Positions 1 through 7,695 of a stretch of 36,100 bases of DNA are shown one piece after another. The translations under genes were made by a program, and so were the position numbers. Position 1 is the stretch's first letter, and each line of letters starts with the position of its first letter. Source of the DNA: a virus; IMG/VR virus record IMGVR_UViG_3300005511_000043, positions 1 through 36,100 of that record; one strand, written 5' to 3'. The notes under the pieces were generated by a model that saw only the letters and a program-made list of their open reading frames with translations, was not told the origin of the DNA and searched no databases.

Positions 1-406
1 GATCGAAGGCGGCGTTCACCCTCGATGAAGCGATCATGGCGTCCTCTCGGCTCCGAAAGGTCGTTTCAGCCAGCGCCTGCCCAATCCCCACCAGCGCGAA
101 TTGAATGCAGGCCGTCCGCGCTGCCAATGCGGCCTTACTCACCATCGACGCCGCAACCGCTAGGACGCGCACACGGTCGAAGCCCGTGAAGCCCACGTCT
201 GCCGCCAGAGCAGCGGAGAATGCCGCCTGCAGAGCGGTGCCCATCGTCTTCGCTCGGAGATGTTGCTCGGCTCGGCCGACCAAATCGCCCACAGTGCGCC
301 GAAGGTCGGCAGCCACGTCGATTTCAGTCGTGGTTGATGCTTCGAGCAAAGCGGCTCCGACGCCCTCGATGAGCGCGACGGTCTCGGCAATGGCAGGAGA
401 ATTCAT
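1..406 (-). CDS. DNA circularisation protein, C-terminal part (Mu gpN/gp43-like), cut by the window edge
   Basis: The 135 visible codons begin at an ATG at 406 and run off the left edge with no stop. No earlier start codon lies in frame before a stop at 500-502. The protein is alanine-rich and helical, and its last visible part, with the motif TFRSREDAMIASSRVNAAFD, resembles the C-terminal region of Mu-type DNA circularisation proteins (often written FxSRxxAxxxRxRxxxALD). In Mu this protein is a tail/baseplate component. The N-terminal domain of the same family is encoded separately at 3094-3561, with the tape measure gene and a plus-strand gene in between, so the function appears split over two genes. 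It is the last gene of the visible virion operon. The family call rests on remembered motifs. Confidence 0.55.
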   Translation of the reverse strand, partial: MNSPAIAETVALIEGVGAALLEASTTTEIDVAADLRRTVGDLVGRAEQHLRAKTMGTALQAAFSAALAADVGFTGFDRVRVLAVAASMVSKAALAARTACIQFALVGIGQALAETTFRSREDAMIASSRVNAAFD

Positions 407-484
407 GCGGCCCGTTGCCTTCCGGCATTTGAACCCGATCGCCGATCCATGCGAATGATGGCTACCGAGCTCGGAGATCCGTAG

Positions 485-850
485 ATGATGCGTCTCGCCC
501 TATTGCTGGCCTTCGCCGCCGTCGTCTCCACAGCCGGAGCAGCGGAGAAACTGCCCACGTTTCCGAAGCGCACCAGCTACGAGCAAGCGCGCCAGTCGCT
601 GATTGCTATGGAGTGGAGCCCTGTAAAGCAGACTGCCACCCGCTGCGAAGGCAGCGACTGCGGTCTAGCCAGATGCCTGCCTGGCGATGAGCGCTGCTCG
701 GCATTCCCTGAGGCCGAGATATGCCGAGGCACCGGCGCCGCTGCATGCGATTTCGTTTGGCGCCGGAAAGACACGATCATAGAAATCCGGGCTATCGGCG
801 AAGAGCAACAAGTCGTCGACCGCGTTCGTTGCCGCGCTGGCTGCCGCTAA
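485..850 (+). CDS. Small secreted cysteine-rich protein, function unknown (accessory gene)
   Basis: This 121-residue protein begins with a clear signal peptide: Met-Met-Arg, a hydrophobic core of about 15 residues, then an STAGA-type cleavage site near residue 20. The mature part of about 100 residues holds eight cysteines (in RCEGSDC, RCLPGDERC, EICRG, ACDF and RCRAGC), an even number that suits four disulfides in the periplasm. A GGAG sequence sits 8 nt before the ATG. It is on the strand opposite to the surrounding tail genes, and its stop overlaps the stop of the tape measure gene by 3 nt. That position is typical of an added gene expressed on its own, possibly in the lysogen. I do not recognise a family. 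A periplasmic or envelope role is inference from the signal peptide only. Confidence 0.7.
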   Translation: MMRLALLLAFAAVVSTAGAAEKLPTFPKRTSYEQARQSLIAMEWSPVKQTATRCEGSDCGLARCLPGDERCSAFPEAEICRGTGAAACDFVWRRKDTIIEIRAIGEEQQVVDRVRCRAGCR

Positions 851-3075
851 ATATCGATTCCAGCCTTCGGGATCGCCGTCTGGCGACGAACGTTTAGGTC
901 CTTGAGGATTCCTTCGGACGAGCCGCTAGTTGAAGTTCCAGGCGGGAATCCCTTCAACGTAATGTCGAGATTTGCCCCACCTTGAACGTCAACTGTCTGG
1001 CCGCCCATAAGCGGTGACCGGAGGGCCTTGCGGAGAAGATCATCTGCGCTTCCGAGCGGTGGCAAGCTGAAGCCTGGACCACCACCGCCTTGGCGATTGC
1101 GGACTTCGCTATCAAACCCTGAGCCGTCCGCCCGCGACGCCGTCGGAAGAGCGTATCGACCTCCACGCCGAGCTTTGGCCAACTGGTCGGGGTGGTTCTT
1201 GAAGCCTTCCCAAGCACCAAGCCCCTGTCTCCGGCGAATGGCTTGGGCCATGCGCATCTGATTTTCGGGCGTGAACTTGTCGTCCCAGGTCAAACCGGTG
1301 TCGGGCATGCCGACGTCTTTCATGGTCTGCCCGACGATCTGAAACGCCCCGAGCGCTGAGCTGCTGCCGTGCCGTCGGCGAACCTCGCGGCCGAAGGCAT
1401 AAGCCTCTCGAAGCGTCATCTCGGTCAGGGGCTTCGATGGCGTGCCGTACTTTCCATAGCCGAGAACGGTATTGAAGGGATCACGACCGCCCTTTGCTGT
1501 GCCCTCCGCGGCGATGATGGCGTCAAGGGTGTGATCGCCGGTTCCAGCGAACTTGCCCCCGACATAGCCTGGGGACCCAGCATCGCCAACGAGAGCCTCG
1601 CGCGTCCTTCGCATCCCCTGCGACCCGCCGCCAAGCAGCGACGGAAAACGCCCCCCTCCGCCCCAAGGAGACGACAGGCCGCGCGCCGCGCCGCCCGAGG
1701 CGACCATTGCACCGAATGCCGCGTTTTGGATCAGGCCGCCGCCGACGCCGCTACCCCTGAAGCTCTGCTGTTGGACCTTGGCGTCCTCGCCCTGGCGCCG
1801 AAGCTGTTTGATTTCCTCGGTGAGCGATTCCAGTTCCTTCACCAGGCGATCGCGCTGAGCTGACCCATCAGGGTCGCGACGATTGGCCGGGTTCGCGTCG
1901 AAGACGGTGAGTAGGCGCTGGATCTGATCGCGGCGCGCCTCCAAGGCCTGCGCCCGGGTGTCAGCCTCGGTGCGCGGCTTGCCCAGGGCGCCAGGCGGCA
2001 GGACAGGCTTGCTGTCGAGCAACTTGATCGCATCTAGGATGCGGCCCTCACCAAGCGCATTGAACACCTGGGCGAACAGCTTGACGGTCTCGATCGCTCC
2101 TTTGCCCTCCGACACGACGACGCCGAAGAAGTCGGCCATCTCCGAGCGGAACTGCTTCCAGTCGAACTTTCGCAGCGCCTCCTGCAGGTCATTGAAGGCC
2201 GTCGCCAGCCCATTTTTCACGGCCGGATCGCTCAGCCACTTGCTCGTCGTATCGAGCAGATCCCTGAACATCGGCAGGACCGTCATGCCGACGGTGTCGC
2301 GCAGGCCGATAAGGCTTGAGGTGACGTCGTCCCAGGCACGCTTGAACGCGAGCGCGCTCTCGGCAGCGTTTTTCGGGAGCTTGCCAAGCTGACGCTCTAC
2401 GTCAGCGAATATGCGACCGAGATCCTCACTGCCGAGCAGGCCGAATTGCCTGCTGCCGAAGAGCTTCTCGGCGAAGCGGCTCCGGTCAATCGGGTCCTCG
2501 ATGCGGCGCATGAATTCCAGCGCGCGCTTGTAAGCTTCGTCCGGGTTAAGGCCGTTATTCAGATCTCGCCGAAGATCAGCCGCCCACTTCGCCACCGCTG
2601 GGCTCTGCGAAGTCAGGAACCCGGTGACATCACCGATGCCCTTCCGCAGTTGCTGCGCGTTCTCGGCGAACGTCCGGAAGCTCTGCTGCATCGCCTCAGG
2701 GGCGATGTCGAACCGCTTTCCGACCTCCTCAAGCACTCGCATGTTCTGGACGAGCATGCCGGTCTCACGGCCGATCAGAGCCAGCCCAGCCGTCGAACCG
2801 GTGAAGGCGCGTAACGCCGCACCTGCGGCCAGCAGACCACCCGAGATGCTGAGACCCGCGATACCAGCGGCGTTGAGCGCGGGTGTGAGGGTGTTGTTGA
2901 CCTCGCGACCGAGTGCAGTCGCAGCCTTTTGCGTGCCCTCGAACCCGGCCTTCATCTTCTCGACGGCGGCGGGGTTCTGAACACCCTGCAGCATCGTCCG
3001 AAGATTGCGGAGCGGCGTCGAGAACTTGTCGACGACCTCAGCTACGAGCCGAAGCGATTCATCCTGGGCGGCCAT
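847..3075 (-). CDS. Tail tape measure protein with C-terminal cell-wall hydrolase-like domain
   Basis: This is a 742-residue protein. The first 60 residues (SLRLVAEVVDKFSTPLRNL and following) and a Gly/Ala-rich hydrophobic stretch at about 65-95 are typical of tape measure proteins, which set tail length and are ejected into the host. The middle is helical and charged, ending in a coiled segment (RRQGEDAKVQQQS). Residues about 510-635 look like a lysozyme or transglycosylase domain: DAIIAAEGT with a candidate catalytic Glu, then a PFNTVLGYGKYG segment, and GSSALGAFQIVGQT, which resembles the GxYQI motif of phage muramidases. Such domains let the tail cross peptidoglycan. The gene sits downstream of the circularisation N-domain gene with an 18 nt gap. 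In Mu the tape measure comes earlier, before the hub and spike genes. Confidence 0.85.
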   Translation of the reverse strand: MAAQDESLRLVAEVVDKFSTPLRNLRTMLQGVQNPAAVEKMKAGFEGTQKAATALGREVNNTLTPALNAAGIAGLSISGGLLAAGAALRAFTGSTAGLALIGRETGMLVQNMRVLEEVGKRFDIAPEAMQQSFRTFAENAQQLRKGIGDVTGFLTSQSPAVAKWAADLRRDLNNGLNPDEAYKRALEFMRRIEDPIDRSRFAEKLFGSRQFGLLGSEDLGRIFADVERQLGKLPKNAAESALAFKRAWDDVTSSLIGLRDTVGMTVLPMFRDLLDTTSKWLSDPAVKNGLATAFNDLQEALRKFDWKQFRSEMADFFGVVVSEGKGAIETVKLFAQVFNALGEGRILDAIKLLDSKPVLPPGALGKPRTEADTRAQALEARRDQIQRLLTVFDANPANRRDPDGSAQRDRLVKELESLTEEIKQLRRQGEDAKVQQQSFRGSGVGGGLIQNAAFGAMVASGGAARGLSSPWGGGGRFPSLLGGGSQGMRRTREALVGDAGSPGYVGGKFAGTGDHTLDAIIAAEGTAKGGRDPFNTVLGYGKYGTPSKPLTEMTLREAYAFGREVRRRHGSSSALGAFQIVGQTMKDVGMPDTGLTWDDKFTPENQMRMAQAIRRRQGLGAWEGFKNHPDQLAKARRGGRYALPTASRADGSGFDSEVRNRQGGGGPGFSLPPLGSADDLLRKALRSPLMGGQTVDVQGGANLDITLKGFPPGTSTSGSSEGILKDLNVRRQTAIPKAGIDI

Positions 3076-3093
3076 GGATCACTCTGCTCGGGC

Positions 3094-3561
3094 TTAGACG
3101 GAAATGGTCTCGTTCGCGGTGGCCGCGGTGTTGGCGCCCGCCTTCTCGGCGGCTTCCTTCACCTTTGCCTGTGTATCCTCGGCCGGCCGCATCGGTTCAC
3201 GCGATCCGGCCTCGAGGAACTGCATGTCGATCTCGACGAAGCCGCCGCGCTCGCGTCGTTCGGCCGCATTATAGGTCGAGCACTTGACCTGCATCGACTG
3301 CCCGGTTGGCAGGCGAAGCTGCCCCGCGCCTTCGGTTTCAAGCGCCTCAATCAGCGCATCTCTCGCTCCGCGAAAGCCGGGCCCGACAAGATAGCCCGTG
3401 ACGGAGAATGCGCGGCCGCGTCGGCCCATATCCTCGGTGTAGGGATCGTCTCGCTTCGGAAACTCGTGCGGCGCGAGGCGGCGACCACCGCTGCGGGCTT
3501 GAACCTCGACGTGGAATTGCACACCGCGGAACGAAGCTGGGACCAGACGCTCGCGCCACAT
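3094..3561 (-). CDS. DNA circularisation protein, N-terminal domain (Mu gpN/gp43-like)
   Basis: The 155-residue protein matches the N-terminal domain of Mu-type DNA circularisation proteins. It starts MWRERLVPASFRGVQF, followed by SGGRRLAPHEFPKRDDPYTEDMGR, then a segment ending FSVTGYLVGPGFRGARDALIEALE and a GAGQLRLPTG turn. These track the family pattern of W, SFRG, GGRR, HExP and EDxGR. In Mu the family protein is about three times longer; here the gene ends soon after the domain with an alanine-rich tail, and the C-terminal part appears at 1-406. The start overlaps the spike gene stop in TGATG. The product probably belongs to the tail hub or baseplate of the contractile tail. Confidence 0.8.
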   Translation of the reverse strand: MWRERLVPASFRGVQFHVEVQARSGGRRLAPHEFPKRDDPYTEDMGRRGRAFSVTGYLVGPGFRGARDALIEALETEGAGQLRLPTGQSMQVKCSTYNAAERRERGGFVEIDMQFLEAGSREPMRPAEDTQAKVKEAAEKAGANTAATANETISV

Positions 3562-3998
3562 CAGGCTTGCTCGAATTTGATCGCCGCGGCGGCGAAGGTG
3601 ATGCTGCCGCTATCAATGGTAACCGTCGAAGACCCGACCTTCAGCGTCAGCTTCTTCGGCGACTCGATGACCACGCCGTCGTCGGAAAGGTAGACCTTCT
3701 GGTTCTGGTTATCGTGGACCTGAACCTCACCCTTCTTCATGCCCTTCGGCCGGTAGCGGCGATCCGAGACCATCAGCACGACGGGATGCGACCGGGAACC
3801 GTCAGCGTGCGCGACGATTGCCTCGGCGCGCTTCGTCGAGCTGTCGCTCTCCTTCGAAGGGGCAACAGGGTTCGAACTGAAGCCGTACGGCTGAACATGC
3901 TCGACCCCGCGGGCCTTCTCGCCGTGCGAGAGGTTGACGTCGACCTCCTGCAGCTTGGGGTCATCGTTGGACGTTTCAAGGGTCGCTCGGGTGATCAT
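3561..3998 (-). CDS. Baseplate spike / assembly protein (Mu gp45-like)
   Basis: This 145-residue protein resembles Mu gp45, the small trimeric spike that tips the contractile tail and pierces the outer membrane. Seen directly: an N-terminal segment with DVNLSHGEKARGVEHVQPYGF, a middle VVLMVSDRRYRPKGMKKGEVQVHD that matches the family's OB-fold region, and a C-terminal run of short beta repeats (KVYLSDDGVVIES, KLTLKVGSSTVTIDSGSITFAA) as expected for a beta-helical tip. The length is close to that of other gp45 homologues. Start and stop overlap both neighbours in TGATG arrangements (hub upstream, circularisation domain downstream), which indicates tight translational coupling. Confidence 0.85.
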   Translation of the reverse strand: MITRATLETSNDDPKLQEVDVNLSHGEKARGVEHVQPYGFSSNPVAPSKESDSSTKRAEAIVAHADGSRSHPVVLMVSDRRYRPKGMKKGEVQVHDNQNQKVYLSDDGVVIESPKKLTLKVGSSTVTIDSGSITFAAAAIKFEQA

Positions 3999-5131
3999 CA
4001 GACGCTCGTGACCTCGCCGACATCGGGCGTCTCAGGCTTCGCCGGGCTTGCGGCCGCGGCAGCCGGCTCGCCTGAAACCTTGATCTGCGAGCCGCCGACA
4101 AGCCGATACGGGATGACCAGGCTGAGAGTCGTCAGCGATCCGGCCGGCGACTGGCTATGCACCACGCCCTGTACAGACAGGCTCATCTTGTCGGGGAAAA
4201 GCATCGGCGATTTCACCGTCACTTGCTTCCCGCAGTGCTTGATCCAGAGGCTACCGTCAGGAGCGTGCCAGCCCTGGACCGTGATCTCCGCCTGCAGCAT
4301 CGTCGCAGTCGTCACAGCGGCCTGATGCTCGGCTCGCATCTTCATATCGTCGCTATCGCCTGGCTCCTCTGCCTTGACGGTCAGCGTTCGGTTGCGGCCC
4401 CCAGGCGCGGAATTGGTCACGGCGGCGGATGAATCGCGGGCTGGGTCGCTCCAGCGCTCGTCCTTGCCTGGCTGTGATCCCAGCGCTTGGATCTTGCTGA
4501 ACGGGTTCTCGTCGCTCATCACGCACGACGCAGAGAGGATGTTTCGACCCTCTTCGAGATGCGCGACCGCTTCGCCTGTGCCGTCTAGACGCTTGGCAAT
4601 CAGCGTCCCGCTCTCATCGTCCATCAGGAACAGGTTGCGCATCCGGCAGAGGCGCGCGATTGCCGACGCAATCGACTCGCCCGGCCAGGGATGAAAGCGG
4701 GGGAACGGCTTGTCGGCCCCCGATGGGCTCCCGTCGATCTTAAACTTGATTCCGGAGCGCTCGGTGAGCTTAGAGCCGATTTGCGCCAGCGTTTTGTTCT
4801 GGAAGCCGCTGCCCTGCTCAACCGTGTCATAAAGAAGGTCCGCGACCTTCGAGCAAGCCTGCAGCCGGATCGAGTGCTGCCGAGCATCATAGGCGACCTG
4901 CCGAAGGAAGATGATACCGTCTGCGACCTTCACGCCCGCGAGGAACGCTTCGAACTTGTCGCCGACCTTCAGCTTCTGATCGGACCAGGTGCTGCTCTCG
5001 ATCGGCGACGCTGCGGAGAAGGTGGCGGTCGTCGCAGGATTGCCGAAGACCTTTTCGACGGTGACAGAGGTCCAGTCCCGATACTTCGAGCCGTTGACAC
5101 GGAGTTCGGCGATTTCGGCAGGATCAGGCAT
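3998..5131 (-). CDS. Baseplate hub protein (Mu gpP / gp44-like)
   Basis: The 377-residue protein fits the Mu gpP family, the central hub of the contractile tail baseplate, related in fold to T4 gp27. It starts PAEIAELRVNGSKYRDWTSVTVEK and continues with VEKVFGNPATTATFSAAS, LKVGDKFEAFLAGVKVADG, a conserved LYDTVEQGSGFQNKTLAQIGSKL segment and ARLCRMRNLFLMDDESGTL, all in the expected order. The C-terminal half carries the DMKMRAEHQAAVTTA helix and a WHAPDGSLWIKHCGKQVTV segment common to the family. The ATG overlaps the end of the frameshift-encoded tail chaperone by 8 nt. The spike gene follows directly, as in Mu. Confidence 0.85.
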   Translation of the reverse strand: MPDPAEIAELRVNGSKYRDWTSVTVEKVFGNPATTATFSAASPIESSTWSDQKLKVGDKFEAFLAGVKVADGIIFLRQVAYDARQHSIRLQACSKVADLLYDTVEQGSGFQNKTLAQIGSKLTERSGIKFKIDGSPSGADKPFPRFHPWPGESIASAIARLCRMRNLFLMDDESGTLIAKRLDGTGEAVAHLEEGRNILSASCVMSDENPFSKIQALGSQPGKDERWSDPARDSSAAVTNSAPGGRNRTLTVKAEEPGDSDDMKMRAEHQAAVTTATMLQAEITVQGWHAPDGSLWIKHCGKQVTVKSPMLFPDKMSLSVQGVVHSQSPAGSLTTLSLVIPYRLVGGSQIKVSGEPAAAAASPAKPETPDVGEVTSV

Positions 5132-5264
5132 CGGGCTCTGACGTCTCTTCCAGCCAAGCCATCGTGACGCGATGAAGCTCGGTCAGAGCGAACGGCGACA
5201 GGCCGAACATCCAAGGCAGCATGCCGCCGCCGTGGACCTTGTTCAGCGTCAGTGCCACCCGCAT
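5124..5264 (-). CDS. Downstream frame of the tail-assembly chaperone (gp41'/GT-like extension)
   Basis: This short frame can be made in two ways. An ATG at 5264 overlaps the stop of the upstream chaperone gene (TGATG) and has GGGGAGG 5 nt before it, giving a separate 46-residue protein (MRVALTLNKVHGGGML...). The same frame is also open upstream past the slippery site at 5288-5294, so a -1 frameshift would add 54 residues to the chaperone and give a fusion of about 147. In many tailed phages the chaperone is made in both short and frameshifted forms, the extended one contacting the tape measure protein. The residues FGLSPFALTELHRVTMAWLE look helical. The frame ends inside the start of the hub gene. 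Confidence 0.7.
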   Translation of the reverse strand: MRVALTLNKVHGGGMLPWMFGLSPFALTELHRVTMAWLEETSEPDA

Positions 5265-5566
5265 CAGATCCTCCCCGGCCTCGGAATGAAAAAAGGGGTG
5301 AGCAACCACTCCGCCTCAAGGAAGTCGCTGTGGTGCATCTTCGCGATCGAGGACGGGGGAACCGCTGCCAGACGCGCCATCATCTGCGCCATTCGGCGCT
5401 CGTCATGGCTGACGCCCGGAGGGTCACTGGCCATATCGAGCTTCACCGGTGAGCCGATGTCGATGATGTCCTGCGAGGTCGGGACGCGGAAACTGAGCTC
5501 CGTCACGTCCTCGCCATGCGCCGGGATCGGCTGTCGAAGGGCGATCGAGACTTTATCGTCAGCCAC
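5264..5566 (-). CDS. Tail assembly chaperone (Mu gp41 / P2 gpE-like)
   Basis: The 100-residue protein starts with GTG at 5566, preceded by AAGGTG. It begins with DDKVSIALRQPIPAHGEDVTELSFRVP, the typical opening of Mu gp41-type and P2 gpE-type tail assembly proteins (a short beta hairpin around LxxPI, then a helical region). It contains MMARLAAVPPSSIAKMHHSDFLEAEW, the conserved helical part. Near its C-terminus it crosses a run of four C and six T that forms a slippery heptamer for -1 frameshifting, and it ends at TGATG with the next frame. It lies between the tube gene (8 nt away) and the hub gene. Its usual role is to coat the tape measure protein and help the tube assemble. Confidence 0.8.
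   Translation of the reverse strand: MADDKVSIALRQPIPAHGEDVTELSFRVPTSQDIIDIGSPVKLDMASDPPGVSHDERRMAQMMARLAAVPPSSIAKMHHSDFLEAEWLLTPFFIPRPGRI
5288..5294 (-). promoter_or_regulatory. Programmed -1 frameshift site (slippery heptamer T TTT TTC)
   Basis: On the minus strand the chaperone codons read CCT TTT TTC, so the heptamer T TTT TTC fits the X XXY YYZ rule for -1 slippage. After the slip, reading continues as CAT TCC GAG in the frame that stays open to 5124. The location, near the end of the tail-assembly chaperone gene, is where lambda G/GT-type and P2 E/E'-type frameshifts occur. Confidence 0.75.
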
Positions 5567-5574
5567 GGGTCACC

Positions 5575-5934
5575 TTAAAGCTGCGTGCAGGATTCGCCTT
5601 CGAAGCGAACCGAGAACTGGCCTTCGCGCGCATTGATCTCCGAGGACTGCGCGCGCCAGGCATTGCGCAGGACCCAGACGTCGCCGTTCGCGAGCTCGGC
5701 CGTGACGGTTTCGTCGACCATGTCGTCGATGTCCTCGACCGACGTGCCTTCGACCAGCGAGACGTCGCCGGCGATGAACGGCACGCGGGGCACTTCGGAA
5801 AAGCCGTGGACATAGTCCTGCCCCGCGATGCCGGCGCGATCAAACGCGCTCGGTGAGATCGTGAAATTGCCCCGGAGGGCGAGCTGCCGGCCGTTCACCT
5901 TCCAATAGGCGACGCCAGCGATGCGCTTGGCCAT
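5575..5934 (-). CDS. Tail tube protein (Mu gpM-like)
   Basis: The 119-residue protein matches Mu-type tail tube proteins, which stack as hexameric rings inside the contractile sheath. It starts AKRIAGVAYWKVNGRQLALRGNFTISPSAF and continues VPFIAGDVSLVEGTSVEDIDDMVDETVTAELANGDVWVLRNAW, the pattern and order seen in the family. The length is close to the usual 115-120 residues. A GGAG lies 9 nt before the ATG. It directly follows the sheath gene, as in all Mu-like tails, and precedes the tail-assembly chaperone. Confidence 0.9.
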   Translation of the reverse strand: MAKRIAGVAYWKVNGRQLALRGNFTISPSAFDRAGIAGQDYVHGFSEVPRVPFIAGDVSLVEGTSVEDIDDMVDETVTAELANGDVWVLRNAWRAQSSEINAREGQFSVRFEGESCTQL

Positions 5935-5958
5935 GTGATAGGACTCCTATTGGATCGT

Positions 5959-7482
5959 TCAGACGGCGGTCGCCAGCTCAGCCGTGCTGTACTGCAGGCG
6001 GAACTGGGCGAGCACGGCGAGGTGGCGGAGCTGATTGACGAGGTCCGGCGGGTAAAGAACGTTTGCGCGGTTCGGGTCCTGGCTGTCGCGCTCGACGATC
6101 AGGTTCTTCTTGAAGGCCTTCACGTTCTCGACCAGGCCGTCGTACTCGCAGATCTCGTACTGGGCGACGATCTCAGCGCGCAGCACGTTCGGCGTGACGA
6201 TCGCCTGCCCCGGCGAGAAGCGCGTCCCGTCGTTCGCAAGCTTGTGGCGCGGATACTTCGACGTGATCGCCAGCCGCAGACGGCGCAGCACCTCGGCCAG
6301 CGTCGCGAGAGTGGTGGCAAGCTCGTAGGCGCCGTCCGGCTGCCCGTAGCTGTTTTTCTGGTAGGTCGTCTGCTCCCGGAGGATCATCGGAACGTTGTCG
6401 GGCGACGGCCCCTGAACTGCGAGGCCAACGCCGGCCAGACCGTTCAGCTCGGTCTTACTGAACCGGCCGGAGCGAGGCGCCAGAAGGATGCCGTCCTGCG
6501 TCAACGTCTGCAGCGGTCGGGCCGGATCAATCGACAGCGCCTGGGCGGCGCGAGCCGTGTAGGTCGCAGCCCATTCCCAGACTGGAGACGGCGACTGGAC
6601 CTCGAAGGCCTCGACCGAGATGACGGGGTTGTTGTTGTTCACGCCCCAGGACATGAGGTTGGCGTAGGTGTCGCGACGCGCGCTCCAGACTTGGCCGAAC
6701 ATCTCGCGGAGCCAGCCCCATCGCCCCGAGTCGCTGAAACCGTACTCGGTGCCCCAGGCCAGCAGCGAGCCGCTATCGGTATGGGCCATCGCGACGAAGT
6801 CGTACGGCGCATCGCCCAGGTTGGCGATGGCGTTGGTCCAGTCCGGGACGCCCGTGCCGTTGGCGAGCACGTTGCTGGCCGGGAACGTGAGGCCCAGGCC
6901 GGTCGGTCGGATCTCGTTACCGTTCGGGCCGAGGATGTTCTCCTCGATGCGGATGTCATTGCCGGTGACGCCCTTCCACTTCGCTGTGATCGTCACGGTG
7001 CTGGTCGAGACCGTCGATGTGACCGGCAGCGTCGTCTTCGCATTGATTGCGGTGTTGATCTTGGTCGCGACCTGCGCTTGCGTGTCGGACGCAGTCACAC
7101 CGACGACGACCTTCTGCCCGGCGATATACAGCGACAGGGTTCCAGCGGCGGTCGGCGCGGACGATACGACGAGCGTGCCATTCGCCGCGACGCCGGCGCC
7201 GGGCTCGGCGATCGGGAGAACGAAAACCGGCGTTCCCTTATTGATCGCCTGAAACTTCTCGAAGGCCTGAGCGAGGGGCGAGCCGATCCCGCCGAGCGCG
7301 CGGGCCTGGGCGACCGAACCGCAGGCGATGGCCTGATCAGCAACGCCGCTGCCGGCTGCGATCTTGTAATCCGCGATCAGCGCATACTTCGGCTGGTTGG
7401 GCGTGCTGGCCTGCGAGCCGTCGAGCTCGATCGAAACGAGAGGCAGCTTCCAGCCGGCCGGGATCTGGTTGAAGGAGACCAT
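5959..7482 (-). CDS. Contractile tail sheath protein (Mu gpL-like)
   Basis: This 507-residue protein is the contractile tail sheath. It begins VSFNQIPAGWKLPLVSIELDGSQA, a near-signature N-terminus of Mu gpL homologues, followed by NQPKYALIADY and the AQARALGGIGSPLAQAFEKF segment. The C-terminal third carries GRFSKTELNGLAGVGLAVQGP and a long helical end (FKKNLIVERDSQDPNRANV and LYPPDLVNQLRHLAVLAQF) that binds the neighbouring sheath and tube subunits. The length matches Mu gpL (about 495). AAGGAG lies just before the ATG. With the tube gene downstream it defines a myovirus-type tail. Confidence 0.93.
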   Translation of the reverse strand: MVSFNQIPAGWKLPLVSIELDGSQASTPNQPKYALIADYKIAAGSGVADQAIACGSVAQARALGGIGSPLAQAFEKFQAINKGTPVFVLPIAEPGAGVAANGTLVVSSAPTAAGTLSLYIAGQKVVVGVTASDTQAQVATKINTAINAKTTLPVTSTVSTSTVTITAKWKGVTGNDIRIEENILGPNGNEIRPTGLGLTFPASNVLANGTGVPDWTNAIANLGDAPYDFVAMAHTDSGSLLAWGTEYGFSDSGRWGWLREMFGQVWSARRDTYANLMSWGVNNNNPVISVEAFEVQSPSPVWEWAATYTARAAQALSIDPARPLQTLTQDGILLAPRSGRFSKTELNGLAGVGLAVQGPSPDNVPMILREQTTYQKNSYGQPDGAYELATTLATLAEVLRRLRLAITSKYPRHKLANDGTRFSPGQAIVTPNVLRAEIVAQYEICEYDGLVENVKAFKKNLIVERDSQDPNRANVLYPPDLVNQLRHLAVLAQFRLQYSTAELATAV

Positions 7483-7488
7483 GTCGGC

Positions 7489-7695
7489 TTAGCTCCGCTT
7501 CGAGGGGGCGGCCGCGGCAGACTTCGGCTCTTCGGCCTCCGGCTCGTCCTCGACGCGCTTGATGTCTCCGTCGCGCAGGCGGCGGAAGGTGAACTGATCG
7601 GCAGGCCAGAGCCCGCCCTCGTCGGCGAGCAGGCCAGCGGACGGGTGCGAAAGGCTCGTGCCTTTGCGCGCCGGTTTCACGGCGATATCGGCCAT
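7489..7695 (-). CDS. DUF2635 family protein (Mu gp38-like)
   Basis: The 68-residue protein resembles DUF2635 proteins, small conserved proteins encoded just upstream of the sheath in Mu-like phages. It opens with a KPARKG motif and has SHPSAGLLADEGGLWPADQFTFRRLRDGDI, matching the family pattern in which a G-x-W-P segment precedes xxRRLRDGDV. The end is acidic then alanine-rich and probably disordered. GGAGG lies 5 nt before the ATG. The stop is 6 nt from the sheath start. No molecular role is established for the family; its position suggests tail assembly or the neck. Confidence 0.8.
   Translation of the reverse strand: MADIAVKPARKGTSLSHPSAGLLADEGGLWPADQFTFRRLRDGDIKRVEDEPEAEEPKSAAAAPSKRS

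Noticed and set aside
105-458. Plus-strand frame of 117 codons at the left edge
   Set aside because: It is antisense to the circularisation C-part, which has family-like motifs; the plus frame is Ala/Arg/Ser-rich noise.
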